64,000 bases of DNA from Mycolicibacterium alvei (GCF_010727325.1 NZ_AP022565.1:1178001-1242000), one strand, 5' to 3'. Counted from the first letter of the stretch, positions 1 to 11,161 are shown. Made by a program: numbers and translations. The notes: generated by a model from the letters alone, not told the origin.

Positions 1-493
1 TCAGGGTCGGGGTCTCGATCTCGACGAAGTCATGGTCGGCCAGCACGTTGCGGGCAGCCGCATTCACCTTGGAGCGCAACCGGATTGCGTTACCGGGGCC
101 CTCGCGGCGCAGATCCAGGTAGCGGTACTTGAGCCGGGCTTCCTCGCCTGCGGTCTCGTCGAGCTGGAACGGCAGTGGAGCGCTCTCGGACAGCACCGTG
201 AGCGAGGTCGTGTTGACCTCGATCTGTCCGGTCGGGATCTCGGCGTTCTCGTTGCCCTCGGGACGTACCTCGACCGTGCCGGTGACGGCGATGCAGAACT
301 CGGCACGCAACCGGTGCGCGGCGGCGAGCACATCACCTTCGCGGAACACCACCTGCGACACTCCCGAAGCGTCGCGCAGATCGATGAAGATGACGCCGCC
401 GTGGTCACGGCGGCGCGCCACCCAACCCGCCAGTGTCACCGTCTGACCGGCATCGGTGGCCCGCAACGAACCGGCGGCATGACTGCGCAGCAC
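1..493 (-). CDS. aspS: aspartyl-tRNA synthetase, N-terminal part (runs off the window edge)
   Basis: Charges tRNA-Asp (in mycobacteria probably also tRNA-Asn, the non-discriminating type) in the cytosol. About 164 residues are visible. They form the N-terminal OB-fold anticodon-binding domain: [17 protein letters not shown], then [19 protein letters not shown], then KYRYLDLRR, which leads into the class II catalytic domain outside the window. The start is a GTG at 493, chosen because AGGAG lies about 8 bases upstream. The gene is divergent from the panE-like gene, with an 85-bp gap holding an inverted repeat. Family assignment is firm; the 3' part is not present here. Confidence 0.95.
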   Translation of the reverse strand, partial: MLRSHAAGSLRATDAGQTVTLAGWVARRRDHGGVIFIDLRDASGVSQVVFREGDVLAAAHRLRAEFCIAVTGTVEVRPEGNENAEIPTGQIEVNTTSLTVLSESAPLPFQLDETAGEEARLKYRYLDLRREGPGNAIRLRSKVNAAARNVLADHDFVEIETPTL

Positions 494-520
494 GAAAACT
501 CCTGAGTGTTGAGTCGAGAA

Positions 521-547
521 AGACTGGTGGTGACGACTGACCAGTCT
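521..547. promoter_or_regulatory. inverted repeat between divergent aspS and panE-like genes
   Basis: Perfect 8-bp arms AGACTGGT (521-528) and ACCAGTCT (540-547) flank an 11-bp spacer in the divergent promoter region. The geometry would suit a dimeric repressor operator, or a short hairpin. No cognate regulator gene is adjacent, so function is inferred from symmetry and position only. Confidence 0.35.
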
Positions 548-578
548 AGAGAGTCGCTTGCGGCAGTAACTTGGCGAC

Positions 579-668
579 ATGGATGAGCGCTTGCGCGAAG
601 ACCCAGCAGTTATGGATGAGCGCTTGCGCGAAGACCCAGCAGTTATGGATGAGCGCTTGCGCGAAGAC
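579..668 (+). repeat. 33-bp tandem repeat, 2.7 copies, at the 5' end of the panE-like gene
   Basis: Copies at 579-611, 612-644 and a partial third at 645-668 are identical over the shared length. Each begins ATGGATGAGCGCTTGCGCGA and encodes MDERLRED(PAV). Because the unit is a multiple of three and opens with ATG, each copy supplies an in-frame candidate start. The 20-bp core at 582-601 recurs exactly, on the other strand, at 54938-54957 upstream of pimA. Confidence 0.85.
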
Positions 669-1574
669 GAGGCGGCATCGGCCTCCCCCATCGCCGTCAT
701 CGGTCCGGGCGCCATCGGATCCACCATCGCGGCACTGTTGTATGCCGCCGGACGGCCGGTCCTGCTGTGTGGACGCACCCCGCGCGACGGCATCGAGGTC
801 CGGCCCGACGAGGGGCAGCCCATCCGGGTGCCCGGCCCGGTGCACACCGATCCGGCTACCGTCGCCGGACCGCTCGACGTGGTGTTTCTCGCAGTCAAGG
901 ACACCCAGAACGCCCGGGCGGCGCCGTGGCTGGAGCGGCTCTGTGACGAGAACACCGTGGTGTGCGCGCTGCAGAACGGCGTGGAACAGGCCGAGCGGGT
1001 GAGCGGGATCGGCCGCCACACCGACGAGGCCCACGTCGTGCCCGCGGCGGTGTGGATCTCCTCGGAGACGCAGCCCGAGGGCTGGGTGCGGTTGCGCAGC
1101 GAGGCCCGACTGGTGCTGCCCGACAACCCAGCGGCGGCGAGCGTGGCCGATGCCGTGCGCGGCACCGCGATCGGCGTCGAACTCGATCCCGATTTCCGCA
1201 CCGCGGCCTGGCGCAAACTGCTGGTCAACGCCGTGGTCGGGTTCATGGTGCTGGCCGACCGGCGCGCGGGGATGTTCCGCCGTGACGACGTGGCCGCGCT
1301 GGCGCGGCGCTATCTGACCGAATGCCTGGCCGTGGCCCGGGCCGATGGAGCCGCGCTGGGCGATGAGGTGGCCGACGAGATCACCACGATGCTGGCGGCC
1401 GCACCGGAAGATATGACCACCTCGATGCTGACCGATCATCAGGCCGGCCGGCCACTGGAGTGGGACATCCGCAACGGGGTCATTGCCCGCAAGGCCGCCG
1501 CGCACGGCCTGTCCACCCCGATCAGCGACGTGGTCGTCCCGCTGTTGGCGGCGGCCGGCGACGGGCCGGACTGA
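579..1574 (+). CDS. 2-dehydropantoate 2-reductase-like (ketopantoate reductase family) oxidoreductase
   Basis: NADPH-dependent reductase of the PanE/ApbA fold, matching in position the M. tuberculosis Rv2573 family. The Rossmann motif [10 protein letters not shown] lies at about residues 39-48 of the longest reading and is followed by the DVVFLAVKD strand. The helical C-domain has the conserved [10 protein letters not shown] segment (Lys/Asn of the active site). Length is 331 residues from the first ATG, or 309 from the third. The N-terminus is a tandem repeat (MDERLRED units) and no good ribosome-binding site marks any of the three ATGs, so the true start is uncertain and 645 is plausible. 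Whether it makes pantoate or reduces another 2-keto acid cannot be told. Confidence 0.8.
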   Translation: MDERLREDPAVMDERLREDPAVMDERLREDEAASASPIAVIGPGAIGSTIAALLYAAGRPVLLCGRTPRDGIEVRPDEGQPIRVPGPVHTDPATVAGPLDVVFLAVKDTQNARAAPWLERLCDENTVVCALQNGVEQAERVSGIGRHTDEAHVVPAAVWISSETQPEGWVRLRSEARLVLPDNPAAASVADAVRGTAIGVELDPDFRTAAWRKLLVNAVVGFMVLADRRAGMFRRDDVAALARRYLTECLAVARADGAALGDEVADEITTMLAAAPEDMTTSMLTDHQAGRPLEWDIRNGVIARKAAAHGLSTPISDVVVPLLAAAGDGPD

Positions 1575-1582
1575 CCCACCAC

Positions 1583-1607
1583 TAGACACTCTCCCCTAGG
1601 GTGTCTA
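1583..1607. promoter_or_regulatory. inverted repeat over the promoter of the SRPBCC gene
   Basis: Perfect arms TAGACAC (1583-1589) and GTGTCTA (1601-1607) are separated by 11 bp. A TANNNT-type -10 box, TAGGGT at 1597-1602, sits inside the repeat, and the ATG at 1611 follows 8 bases later, so transcription would start at or just before the start codon. The layout suggests a repressor site over a near-leaderless promoter. Confidence 0.45.
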
Positions 1608-1610
1608 CCC

Positions 1611-2114
1611 ATGGCCCGCACCTACCCGTGTGAACGCGTCGAGTTGGACTTCATCGACCGTGCCCCGTTCCGCTTCGTCAGCACCGTCGACCTGGCGATC
1701 ACTCCGGAGCAGCTGTTCGAGGTGCTCGCCGACGCGACCTCCTGGCCACACTGGGCGACGGTCATCACCAATGTGGAATGGACCAGCCCCGAACCCCGCG
1801 GCGTGGGCACCACCCGTACCGTCACGATGCGCGGGCACATCACCGGCGATGAGGAGTTCCTCGCCTGGGAACCCTTCACCCACATGGCTTTTCGATTCAA
1901 CACCAGCACCTCGAACGCGATATCGGCCTTCGCCGAGGACTACCGCGTGGTGGAGACCCCCGAGGGTTGCCACCTGACCTGGGTTATGGCCATGAAGCCC
2001 AGCGGGCTGGCCGGCCGGCTCGGGATGACCGTGGGCCAGCCGGTGATGGCGTGGATGTTCCAGCGGTTCCTGCACAACCTGCGCCGCTATACCAACGAGC
2101 GGTTCGGCACGTAG
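1611..2114 (+). CDS. SRPBCC (START-like) family protein
   Basis: A 167-residue protein with the SRPBCC/polyketide-cyclase fold: an opening strand FRFVSTVDLAITPEQLFEVLAD, then the family-typical WPHWATVITNVEWTS, and a long C-terminal helix (PVMAWMFQRFLHNLRR). Such proteins bind hydrophobic ligands in a deep pocket; no enzyme activity can be assigned. It corresponds in position to Rv2574 of M. tuberculosis. The start ATG has no Shine-Dalgarno sequence but lies 8 bases after a TAGGGT box within an inverted repeat, consistent with a leaderless or near-leaderless mRNA. Confidence 0.75.
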   Translation: MARTYPCERVELDFIDRAPFRFVSTVDLAITPEQLFEVLADATSWPHWATVITNVEWTSPEPRGVGTTRTVTMRGHITGDEEFLAWEPFTHMAFRFNTSTSNAISAFAEDYRVVETPEGCHLTWVMAMKPSGLAGRLGMTVGQPVMAWMFQRFLHNLRRYTNERFGT

Positions 2115-2118
2115 GGCG

Positions 2119-3594
2119 CTAACCCAGCGCCTCCCACACCGTGCGCCGGACCGCATCGGGATCGGAGACGGTCTCATCACGCGTGGACCGGATGACCCGG
2201 GTCAACCGCTGGTCCACGTCGTAGCAGGGCCAGTCGGCGACCTCGGCCCGGGCGAAATCGAGCCAGGTGCGTTGCATCCGCCGTCCCACCGACGGTTGCA
2301 CCCGGCGGCCCAGCGGGTGCAGCTTGCGCCCCAGATACGAGGCATAGCTGTGCTGGATGTGCACGATCTCGCTGCCGTGGGTGGCGCCCAGGCCCAGCAC
2401 CTTGAGCGTCCAGGTGGTGTGGTCGAACCGGTACGCATGTGTCGGCGCATGCGCGCTGTAGGCATCGGCGAAGGCCCACGTCGGTGCGCCGAACATGACG
2501 TCCGAGCCGAATGCGATGCGCGCTCGGCGACGCGGGAAACCGGGATAGGCGGCGAGCACCCGGTCCCTGGCGTGCAGGCCGTGGCGTCGCAGATAGTCTT
2601 CGACGCCGTCCGATGTGGTCGGCAGCATCGGCGGTTTCCCCCAGGCGAACATCGACGCCTCGTGACTGTTGGTGCCGATGATCAACGGCACCGCGGACAC
2701 CGCACCCGCGCGCGCCGCCTCGGTCGGATGCAACGGCAGCAGGTCGACACCGTGGGTCAGCCCGTAGGCCAACGTCGGTGTCTGCTGGGCACTCTCGAGT
2801 TGCAGTTGACCCGCGGCCCGGCGCAGCTGCCGCTGTGGCAGCCCCTTGAGCTGCTCGACCCCCACCCCGAGCAGTTGCATGAAGCGGCGCGACTGACGGG
2901 CCCGGTCTTCCCGGTCGGCAATCAACGGCAACGCCGGACTCTGCGCGATCGCCCGGGCGAACAACCCCTCGGCGGCCGGGCTGGCGAGCAGAGCCAACAC
3001 CGATGTGGCACCGGCCGATTCACCGAAGACCGTCACCTGTCCGGGATCACCGCCGAATGCGGCGATATTGTCGCGCACCCACTCCAGGGCGGCGATCTGG
3101 TCCCGCAGGCACAGGTTGTCGTCGAATCCCTCACCGAGGTCACCGAGTTCGAAACCGCCGAACACGCCCAGTCGGTAGGTGACGTTGACGACCACCACGT
3201 TGCCGTTGGCGGCCAGCCGGGAACCGTTGTAGAGCTGCAACTGGCCGGCACCGTAGACGAAGGCGCCGCCAGGGATCCACACCATCACCGGCAACGTCCC
3301 ACCGGTATCGGGAGACCAGACGGTGACGGTCAGGCACGCCTCGTCCCGCACCTTGGGGTCATCGCGGCCTCCCCCGACGAATGAACGGCCTTGTGGTGGC
3401 AACGGACCGTGCTCGACCGCGTCGCGCACCCCGGTCCAGGGCAGCACAGGCCGCGGCGCCAGGAAGCGCAGCGCGCCGATGGGCTGCTGCGCGTACTCCA
3501 CACCTCGCCACACGCTGACCCCGCCTTCGCGGGCACCGCGTAGCCGCCCCAGTGAGGTGTGGGCGATGGTCGAATGTTCCGCAACGACGGACAC
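2119..3594 (-). CDS. type-B carboxylesterase / lipase
   Basis: Hydrolyses carboxylic esters through a Ser-His-Glu triad. The nucleophile elbow FGESAGA puts the catalytic Ser at residue 193; the oxyanion loop is WIPGGAF (about 107-112). The acid and base are probably in GTNSHEASMF and THGSEIVHIQH. Length 491 residues, usual for the family (para-nitrobenzyl esterase, cholinesterase-like). There is no signal peptide, so it is probably cytosolic. The start is a GTG at 3594. It converges on the SRPBCC gene with 4 bp between stops and is divergent from the metallopeptidase. Substrate unknown. Confidence 0.85.
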   Translation of the reverse strand: MSVVAEHSTIAHTSLGRLRGAREGGVSVWRGVEYAQQPIGALRFLAPRPVLPWTGVRDAVEHGPLPPQGRSFVGGGRDDPKVRDEACLTVTVWSPDTGGTLPVMVWIPGGAFVYGAGQLQLYNGSRLAANGNVVVVNVTYRLGVFGGFELGDLGEGFDDNLCLRDQIAALEWVRDNIAAFGGDPGQVTVFGESAGATSVLALLASPAAEGLFARAIAQSPALPLIADREDRARQSRRFMQLLGVGVEQLKGLPQRQLRRAAGQLQLESAQQTPTLAYGLTHGVDLLPLHPTEAARAGAVSAVPLIIGTNSHEASMFAWGKPPMLPTTSDGVEDYLRRHGLHARDRVLAAYPGFPRRRARIAFGSDVMFGAPTWAFADAYSAHAPTHAYRFDHTTWTLKVLGLGATHGSEIVHIQHSYASYLGRKLHPLGRRVQPSVGRRMQRTWLDFARAEVADWPCYDVDQRLTRVIRSTRDETVSDPDAVRRTVWEALG

Positions 3595-3668
3595 GTCTGA
3601 ATCTTAGTGTGGCAAGCTGAACGGGCTGTTGAGCACGCACGTACCGGCGAATGCGATGGAGTGACGCG

Positions 3669-4565
3669 ATGACCTTCAACGAGGGTATGCAGATCGATAC
3701 GAGCACCACGTCCAGTTCCGGTGGTGGCCGCGGCCCCGGCCGTGGCATCGCGGTCGGCGGAGGTCTCGGCGGTCTGTTGATCGTTGTGCTCGCGTTGTTT
3801 CTGGGCGTCGACCCCGGCACGGTCCTGCCGCAGCAGCAACAGCAGCAAATCGACACCAGCGGCGTCGGGGGTGAGGGTTTCGACCTGAGCCAGTGCAAGA
3901 CCGGCGCCGACGCCAACGACAAGGTCGAGTGCCGCGTGGTCGCCACCGGCAACTCGGTCGACGGTGTGTGGCAGCAGCTACTCAAGGGATACACCCGTCC
4001 CCAGGTTCAGTTGTTCAAGGGACAGGTCCAGACCGGGTGCGGTCCGGCCACCAGCGACGTCGGGCCGTTCTACTGCCCGGTGGACAAGACGGCGTACTTC
4101 GACACCGACTTCTTCCAGGTGCTCGTCGACCGGTTCGGCTCCAGCGGAGGCCCCCTCGCACAGGAGTACGTCGTCGCCCACGAGTTCGGCCACCACGTGC
4201 AGAACCTGCTCGGCGTTCTCGGCCGGGCCCAGCGCGACCCCGAAGGTGCCACCGGCGGCGGAGTCCGCACCGAACTGCAGGCCGACTGCTTCGCCGGTGT
4301 CTGGGCGCATTACGCATCGATCACCCGACAGGAGGGCACTGACGTGCCGTACCTGGAACCGCTGAGCGACAAGGACATCGCCGACGCCTTGTCGGCGGCA
4401 TCCTCGGTCGGCGACGACCGCATCCAGAAGCAGGCCACCGGCCGGGTCAACCCCGAGGCCTGGACCCACGGTTCCTCTGAGCAGCGGCAGAAGTGGTTCA
4501 CGCTCGGTTACAAGACCGGTGATCCGAACAAGTGCGACACCTTCGCCACGAATACCCTTGGCTAG
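3669..4565 (+). CDS. membrane-anchored neutral zinc metallopeptidase (YpfJ family)
   Basis: Predicted membrane-anchored zinc peptidase of 298 residues, in the position of Rv2575. It has a Ser/Gly-rich N-terminus, one transmembrane helix at about residues 28-46, a Gln run at 55-60, and an extracytoplasmic domain with paired cysteines. The HEFGHH zinc/catalytic motif is at 171-176, and TELQADCFAGVWA supplies the downstream zinc ligand. Start chosen at ATG 3669 because GGAG lies 8 bases upstream; an in-frame ATG at 3651 lacks this. The 3' end overlaps the next gene by 8 bp, so the two are likely co-transcribed. Confidence 0.85.
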   Translation: MTFNEGMQIDTSTTSSSGGGRGPGRGIAVGGGLGGLLIVVLALFLGVDPGTVLPQQQQQQIDTSGVGGEGFDLSQCKTGADANDKVECRVVATGNSVDGVWQQLLKGYTRPQVQLFKGQVQTGCGPATSDVGPFYCPVDKTAYFDTDFFQVLVDRFGSSGGPLAQEYVVAHEFGHHVQNLLGVLGRAQRDPEGATGGGVRTELQADCFAGVWAHYASITRQEGTDVPYLEPLSDKDIADALSAASSVGDDRIQKQATGRVNPEAWTHGSSEQRQKWFTLGYKTGDPNKCDTFATNTLG

Positions 4566-6192
4566 GGCCGCCACTGCCGTCGACGCGGTAGCCGAGCGCT
4601 ACCTCGATACCTATGCCCGGCTGGATCCGTGCGCGGCAACAGAATTAGGCATCACCGGCCACGACGATGACGTGACCGACTACTCCCCTCATGGAGTCGC
4701 CGCCCGCGCCGAAGCTGCCCGCGCGACCTTGCGGGAACTCGACGGGCTCGAGCCCGTCGACGAGGTCGACGTGGTCACCGTGGCCGCGCTGCGCGAACGC
4801 CTCGGCGCAGCCGTCGACGTGCACGATGCCGGCCTGGATCTGGGCGAGATCAACGTCATCGCCTCGCCACTGCAAACCATGCGCGACGTATTCGACCTGA
4901 TGCCCACCGACACCGAGGACGACTGGGCACTGATCGCCGCGAGATTGGCGAAGGTGCCCGAACGTGCCGCGGGCTACGCCGATGCGCTGCGTGCAGCGGT
5001 CGGCAGCAGTCACGGCCCGGCCCTGCGCCAGGTCACCCGCGGTGTCACCCAGGCCCGGCAGATCGCCCAGTTGTTCGCCGAGATGGCTACCGGCGCGCTA
5101 CCGGGGAACCGGCGACTCCAGGCGCAGTTACAGCAACGCACCCACGCTGCGGCCGATGCCTACCGGCAGTTGGGCGACGTGTTGCGTGCGGACATCGCCC
5201 CGACCGCCCGCCAGTCCGACGCCTGTGGCCGCGACACCTACCGGCTGATGTCACGGTTGTTCCTGGGTACCGCTGTCGACCTCGACGAGGCCTACGAGTG
5301 GGGCTTGGAACTCCTCGATACCGTTGTGGCCGAACAGGAATCGATCGCCCAACAGCTCTATCCCGGCGCCACCGTAGCCGAGACGCTGCGCCGGTTGGAC
5401 GACGAACCGCGGTACGTCATCACCGGCACCGATGCGTTGCAGGCGTGGATGCAGGATCTTTCCGATCGTGCGGTCGACGCGCTGGCCGGCACCGAATTCG
5501 ACATCGACGGGCCGCTTCGCACATTGGAGTGCCGCATTGCGCCGACCCAGACCGGCGGCATCTATTACACCGGGCCGTCCGAGGACTGGTCGCGCCCGGG
5601 ACGCATGTGGTGGTCGGTTCCGCCGGGCGTCGACCGGTTCCACACCTGGCAGGAAACCACCACGGTGTTCCACGAAGGTGTCCCCGGCCACCATCTGCAG
5701 ATCGGCCGCGCGGTGGCCCTGTCCGACCGGCTCAACCGGTGGCGCCGGCTGGGCTGCTGGGTATCGGGCCACGGCGAGGGCTGGGCCTTGTACGCCGAGC
5801 GGTTGATGGCCGAGCTGGGCTGGCTGGACGATGCCGGCGACCGCATGGGAATGCTTGATGCACAACGGTTCCGCGCAGCCCGCGTGGTGATCGACATCGG
5901 CGTGCACTGCGGCCTGACCGCACCCGACGGGGATGTCTGGGATGCCGAGCGGGCATGGAACTTCCTGACCTCGCATTCGGCCATGGCCGAGGAGAACCTG
6001 CGCTTCGAGTTGGATCGCTATCTGGGCTGGCCGGGCCAGGCGCCGTCGTATGCCATCGGCCAACGGATCTGGCACGAACTCCGCGACGAGGCCCTGCTGC
6101 ATGGCTCGACACTGCGGGAGTTCCACAGCCGTGCACTCGATCTGGGCGGGCTGCCACTCGATGTGCTCAGATCGGCATTGTCAGTCGACTGA
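4558..6192 (+). CDS. DUF885 family putative metallopeptidase
   Basis: A 544-residue protein of the DUF885 family, related to zinc-dependent M32-like carboxypeptidases. The metal motif FHEGVPGHHLQ is at about residue 372. GHGEGWALYAERLMAELGW and SHSAMAEENLRFELDRYL are the conserved C-terminal blocks. The most likely start is TTG at 4558, overlapping the metallopeptidase stop; a GTG at 4519 would give 13 more residues inside the upstream gene. No signal peptide is evident. Function in peptide turnover is inferred from the family only. Confidence 0.8.
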   Translation: MARAATAVDAVAERYLDTYARLDPCAATELGITGHDDDVTDYSPHGVAARAEAARATLRELDGLEPVDEVDVVTVAALRERLGAAVDVHDAGLDLGEINVIASPLQTMRDVFDLMPTDTEDDWALIAARLAKVPERAAGYADALRAAVGSSHGPALRQVTRGVTQARQIAQLFAEMATGALPGNRRLQAQLQQRTHAAADAYRQLGDVLRADIAPTARQSDACGRDTYRLMSRLFLGTAVDLDEAYEWGLELLDTVVAEQESIAQQLYPGATVAETLRRLDDEPRYVITGTDALQAWMQDLSDRAVDALAGTEFDIDGPLRTLECRIAPTQTGGIYYTGPSEDWSRPGRMWWSVPPGVDRFHTWQETTTVFHEGVPGHHLQIGRAVALSDRLNRWRRLGCWVSGHGEGWALYAERLMAELGWLDDAGDRMGMLDAQRFRAARVVIDIGVHCGLTAPDGDVWDAERAWNFLTSHSAMAEENLRFELDRYLGWPGQAPSYAIGQRIWHELRDEALLHGSTLREFHSRALDLGGLPLDVLRSALSVD

Positions 6193-6306
6193 TCGGCTAC
6201 GACACCGGCGACACGGACGACCTCTCGCCCGAGGCAAGGACCAGCCGGGCGGGCGGCCTCATCCGTGACGACGTACTGGGCCACCGCGACAGATCCGGCC
6301 AAACGC

Positions 6307-6341
6307 TGACCATATTGAACAGATTCCGCTAATTTGTTCAA
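6307..6341 (+). promoter_or_regulatory. leaderless promoter and palindromic operator of TetR gene 6342
   Basis: The -35-like TGACCA (6307-6312) is 17 bp from a -10 TAATTT (6330-6335). Six bases later is the A of the start codon, the spacing of a leaderless mycobacterial promoter. Inverted arms TTGAACA (6315-6321) and TGTTCAA (6335-6341) bracket the -10 box, as expected for autorepression by the encoded TetR protein. Confidence 0.55.
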
Positions 6342-6926
6342 ATGCGCGATACGGACCGAGCGGTGTCACCCGCGCTGCTCGCCGCCACCGCCGCGACGCT
6401 CAGGCTTTTGGGCCCAAGGCAATTCAGTCTCACCGCGGTTGCCGAACACGCGGAAGTATCCCGCGGTACCGTCCACAACGCGCTGGGCAGCCGGGACAAT
6501 GCCATCAGAATCGGGCTCGACCACCTGGCGGGCGCATTCATCGAGACCGTCGCGGGCGAGGTCGGCCGCCACGACACCCTGACCGATCAGGTCGCCGCGG
6601 CCGCGGTCGTCATCTGCGCGCACCGCCAGCAGTCGGACTCCGTGGCACCACGCGGCATCAACGAGAGCATCCTGGTGCTACTGCTTCGCAATACCGGCGA
6701 CGATCTGATGGGGCGCTCGATCGACCTGTGGAAGCCGTTCGTCCGCGCAGCCCAGGGACGCGGCGAGGTCGGGCCCGGGATTGCACCGGCACGGGCGAGC
6801 GAATGGATCGTGCGCCTGTTGCTGAGCTTCGAGCTCCTCCCACCGATCGGAGTGAACCTCGACAGTCCGCGTGCGGTGAAACGATTCGTGTCCGACCACA
6901 TCGTCGTCGGCCTGACCGGAAGGTAG
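6342..6926 (+). CDS. TetR-family transcriptional regulator
   Basis: A 194-residue repressor-type protein. The N-terminal helix-turn-helix (FSLTAVAEHAEVSRGTVHNALGSRD, about residues 27-51) follows the TetR pattern of a helix, a recognition helix and a tyrosine-poor turn; the remainder is helical ligand-binding domain. The ATG at 6342 has no ribosome-binding site but sits exactly where a leaderless transcript would begin. The stop is two bases before the flavin monooxygenase start, so it is co-transcribed with the monooxygenase and SDR and probably controls them. Ligand unknown. Confidence 0.8.
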   Translation: MRDTDRAVSPALLAATAATLRLLGPRQFSLTAVAEHAEVSRGTVHNALGSRDNAIRIGLDHLAGAFIETVAGEVGRHDTLTDQVAAAAVVICAHRQQSDSVAPRGINESILVLLLRNTGDDLMGRSIDLWKPFVRAAQGRGEVGPGIAPARASEWIVRLLLSFELLPPIGVNLDSPRAVKRFVSDHIVVGLTGR

Positions 6927-6928
6927 TA

Positions 6929-9306
<2,378 letters not shown>

Positions 9307-9321
9307 GCGGCGGCGCCGGAC

Positions 9322-10221
9322 TCACAGCCGCGAGTGCGCGGAAATGCTGGTGTCGGTGGTGCGCAGCGGACGGATCAGCGCGTCCTGGCTGAACGACGCG
9401 ATGAGTTCGCCCGCTTCGGTGTGTACCGCACCGCGCACGTACGACATGCCCGAGCCGACCTGCGTGCTCTCGTGGCTGTAGAGCAGCCAGCCGTTCCACT
9501 GCACCGGCTCGTGGAAGCTCACCGTGACGGTCATCGGCGCGGTCGAGACGGTGAGGTGGGCTTGTGCGGTTCCGATCCCCTCGTGTGCCCGCATGGTGGT
9601 CGAAATACCCAGGTGTCCGGTGAAATACGCGATCAGCGCCTTGGCCAGATCGTCACGAGCCGGGACGGGGTCGTAGTGCAGCCAGGCGTAGAGCTCCGGC
9701 GGGCCGACCTCGTCGGGGCTGTTGACGTCGACGACGTCCACCAGACGCAGCTCCCGACCGATCATCGGCATGTGCGAAACGTGGGAGTCAGCCGGGCCGG
9801 CGACCTCGGGCCGCGGCAGGTGATGACGGATCACGTCACCGGACGGCACATCGGTGAACACCGTGATGGTGATGCAGCGCTTGCCGTTCTGCGAGGCGGC
9901 GATCACCGCGGTGGCCGTTGAGCGGCCCTCGCTGATCACGTCGATGTCGAGCTGCACCGGCGGACCCACCATGACTGCCCGGGCGAATACCGCGGTCGCC
10001 GAGCGAACCGACTTGTCCGGGAAGCGCTTTGCCGCCGCGACGATGGCCGCACCGACGATCTGGGTCCCCTCCACCACCTGGCGCTCGTCAACCCCGGCGA
10101 TACCGGTCGGGATCGTGAAGCGGTTCTCCCCCGCGGGTTCTGCATCGAACAGGTCGAGCAGCATCTGCAGTGTCCACTGCGTCGGTTCTGCCTCTTTCGG
10201 TGCCTCGGCTTCTGCGGTCAT
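9322..10221 (-). CDS. acyl-CoA thioesterase (double hotdog, TesB-like)
   Basis: A 299-residue thioesterase-like protein with two hotdog repeats. The first covers about residues 30-150 (FARAVMVGPPVQLDIDVISEGRS) and the second about 185-295 (LAKALIAYFTGHLGIS, then GSGMSYVRGAVHTEAGELIASFSQDALIRP, the TesB signature). It would release a carboxylic acid and CoA from acyl-CoA. Start is ATG 10221 with AGAGGA 6-11 bases upstream. It lies 14 bp downstream of the luciferase-like gene on the same strand and converges on the SDR. Its place in the block suggests a role in the same catabolic route. Confidence 0.8.
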   Translation of the reverse strand: MTAEAEAPKEAEPTQWTLQMLLDLFDAEPAGENRFTIPTGIAGVDERQVVEGTQIVGAAIVAAAKRFPDKSVRSATAVFARAVMVGPPVQLDIDVISEGRSTATAVIAASQNGKRCITITVFTDVPSGDVIRHHLPRPEVAGPADSHVSHMPMIGRELRLVDVVDVNSPDEVGPPELYAWLHYDPVPARDDLAKALIAYFTGHLGISTTMRAHEGIGTAQAHLTVSTAPMTVTVSFHEPVQWNGWLLYSHESTQVGSGMSYVRGAVHTEAGELIASFSQDALIRPLRTTDTSISAHSRL

Positions 10222-10235
10222 GGTGTCCTCTCTTT

Positions 10236-11069
10236 TCACGCGTTGATTACTGTCTCGGCGAATTCTGAAATGGTCTGGGGTGCGGCGAAATCGGCGAACC
10301 ACACGTAGAAACGTTCAACCCCCTGTGCGGACAGGCCGGCGAAGTGGGCGGTGAGTTCGGCGGCGTCGCCGCATACCAAACCGTCACCGAGGTGGCCGAA
10401 CAGCCGGGCGCTGCGCTCGGTCACCGCGGTCCGGTCGGCATCGCGACCCACGAATCCGACCATCTGTTGCAGGGAGACCCGTGCCGTGCCGACCGTCGGG
10501 AGCAGGGCGGGCAGCCGGTCCAGCTGATGCGACGGGATGTTCCACCAGTCGGCGTGGGCACGCACCAGGTCCATCATGCGCTTGCCGGTTCCGCCCAGTA
10601 CCAACGGAATCGGATGGGATGGACGCGGCACCTGCCCGCGCTCATGCTCACCCCAGAACTGGTGCAGCAGCTCCAGGTTCTCCCCCAGCCTGCGCACCCG
10701 CGCTGCCGCGTCGCCACTCTCGATGCCGAACCGCTCGAACTCCTGTGGCCACGAACCGGATCCGAGACCGAGTTCGAAGCGGCCGCCGCTGGCCTCCGAC
10801 AGCGTGACAGCTTGTTTGGCGAGCACCGCCGGATGCCGGAACGCGTCACACAACACCAGATGGCCGATCCGCAGGCGTTCGGTGCGGGCTGCCACCCAGG
10901 TGGCGACAGTCATTGCCTCCCAGAGGCTTTGGTGGGTCGCACCCGGGGCCTCCAGATGGTCGATGAAGGCGATGCCGTCGAACCCACTGGCCTCGGCCAC
11001 CCGTGCACGTTCAACGATGCCGTCGACGCCGAGGCGTACCTGAGGCAGGAACAGGAACCATTCACTCAT
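10236..11069 (-). CDS. LLM-class (luciferase-like) oxidoreductase, probably F420-dependent
   Basis: A 277-residue TIM-barrel protein of the bacterial luciferase-like family; mycobacterial members usually use deazaflavin F420. Diagnostic segments are GIVERARVAEASGFDGIAFIDH, RIGHLVLCDAFRHPAVLAKQAVTLSEASGGRFELGLGSG and IPLVLGGTGKRMMDL. The F420 versus FMN choice is inferred, not shown. It is divergent from the TetR gene at 11162, and the 92-bp gap holds one half of a GGTAA operator. Probably transcribed with the downstream thioesterase. Confidence 0.8.
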   Translation of the reverse strand: MSEWFLFLPQVRLGVDGIVERARVAEASGFDGIAFIDHLEAPGATHQSLWEAMTVATWVAARTERLRIGHLVLCDAFRHPAVLAKQAVTLSEASGGRFELGLGSGSWPQEFERFGIESGDAAARVRRLGENLELLHQFWGEHERGQVPRPSHPIPLVLGGTGKRMMDLVRAHADWWNIPSHQLDRLPALLPTVGTARVSLQQMVGFVGRDADRTAVTERSARLFGHLGDGLVCGDAAELTAHFAGLSAQGVERFYVWFADFAAPQTISEFAETVINA

Positions 11070-11115
11070 CGCTGCAACACATAATCACAAGCCGCCTAAT
11101 TGCTTCTACAGAAAC

Positions 11116-11132
11116 GGTAACGTCATTCTCGC
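11116..11132. promoter_or_regulatory. candidate TetR operator in the LLM/TetR divergent promoter
   Basis: The sequence GGTAACGTCATT (11116-11127) is identical to the left 12 bases of the perfect palindrome at 11863-11879 upstream of the amidohydrolase. The right half here (TTCTC for TTACC) is degenerate. A shared site on both sides of the TetR gene points to control by that regulator. Confidence 0.5.
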
Positions 11133-11161
11133 AAGTGCAGCATGACGGAGGTGATGGCGCA

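Noticed and set aside
546..1589. Long minus-strand reading frame opposite the panE-like gene, and many similar ones (for example 2272-3384 +, 5251-6126 -, 19600-20952 +, 27420-29099 +, 47619-49523 +)
   Set aside because: They lie antisense to clear protein families; high GC keeps such frames open. Their translations are Arg/Gly/His/Pro-rich and resemble no family.
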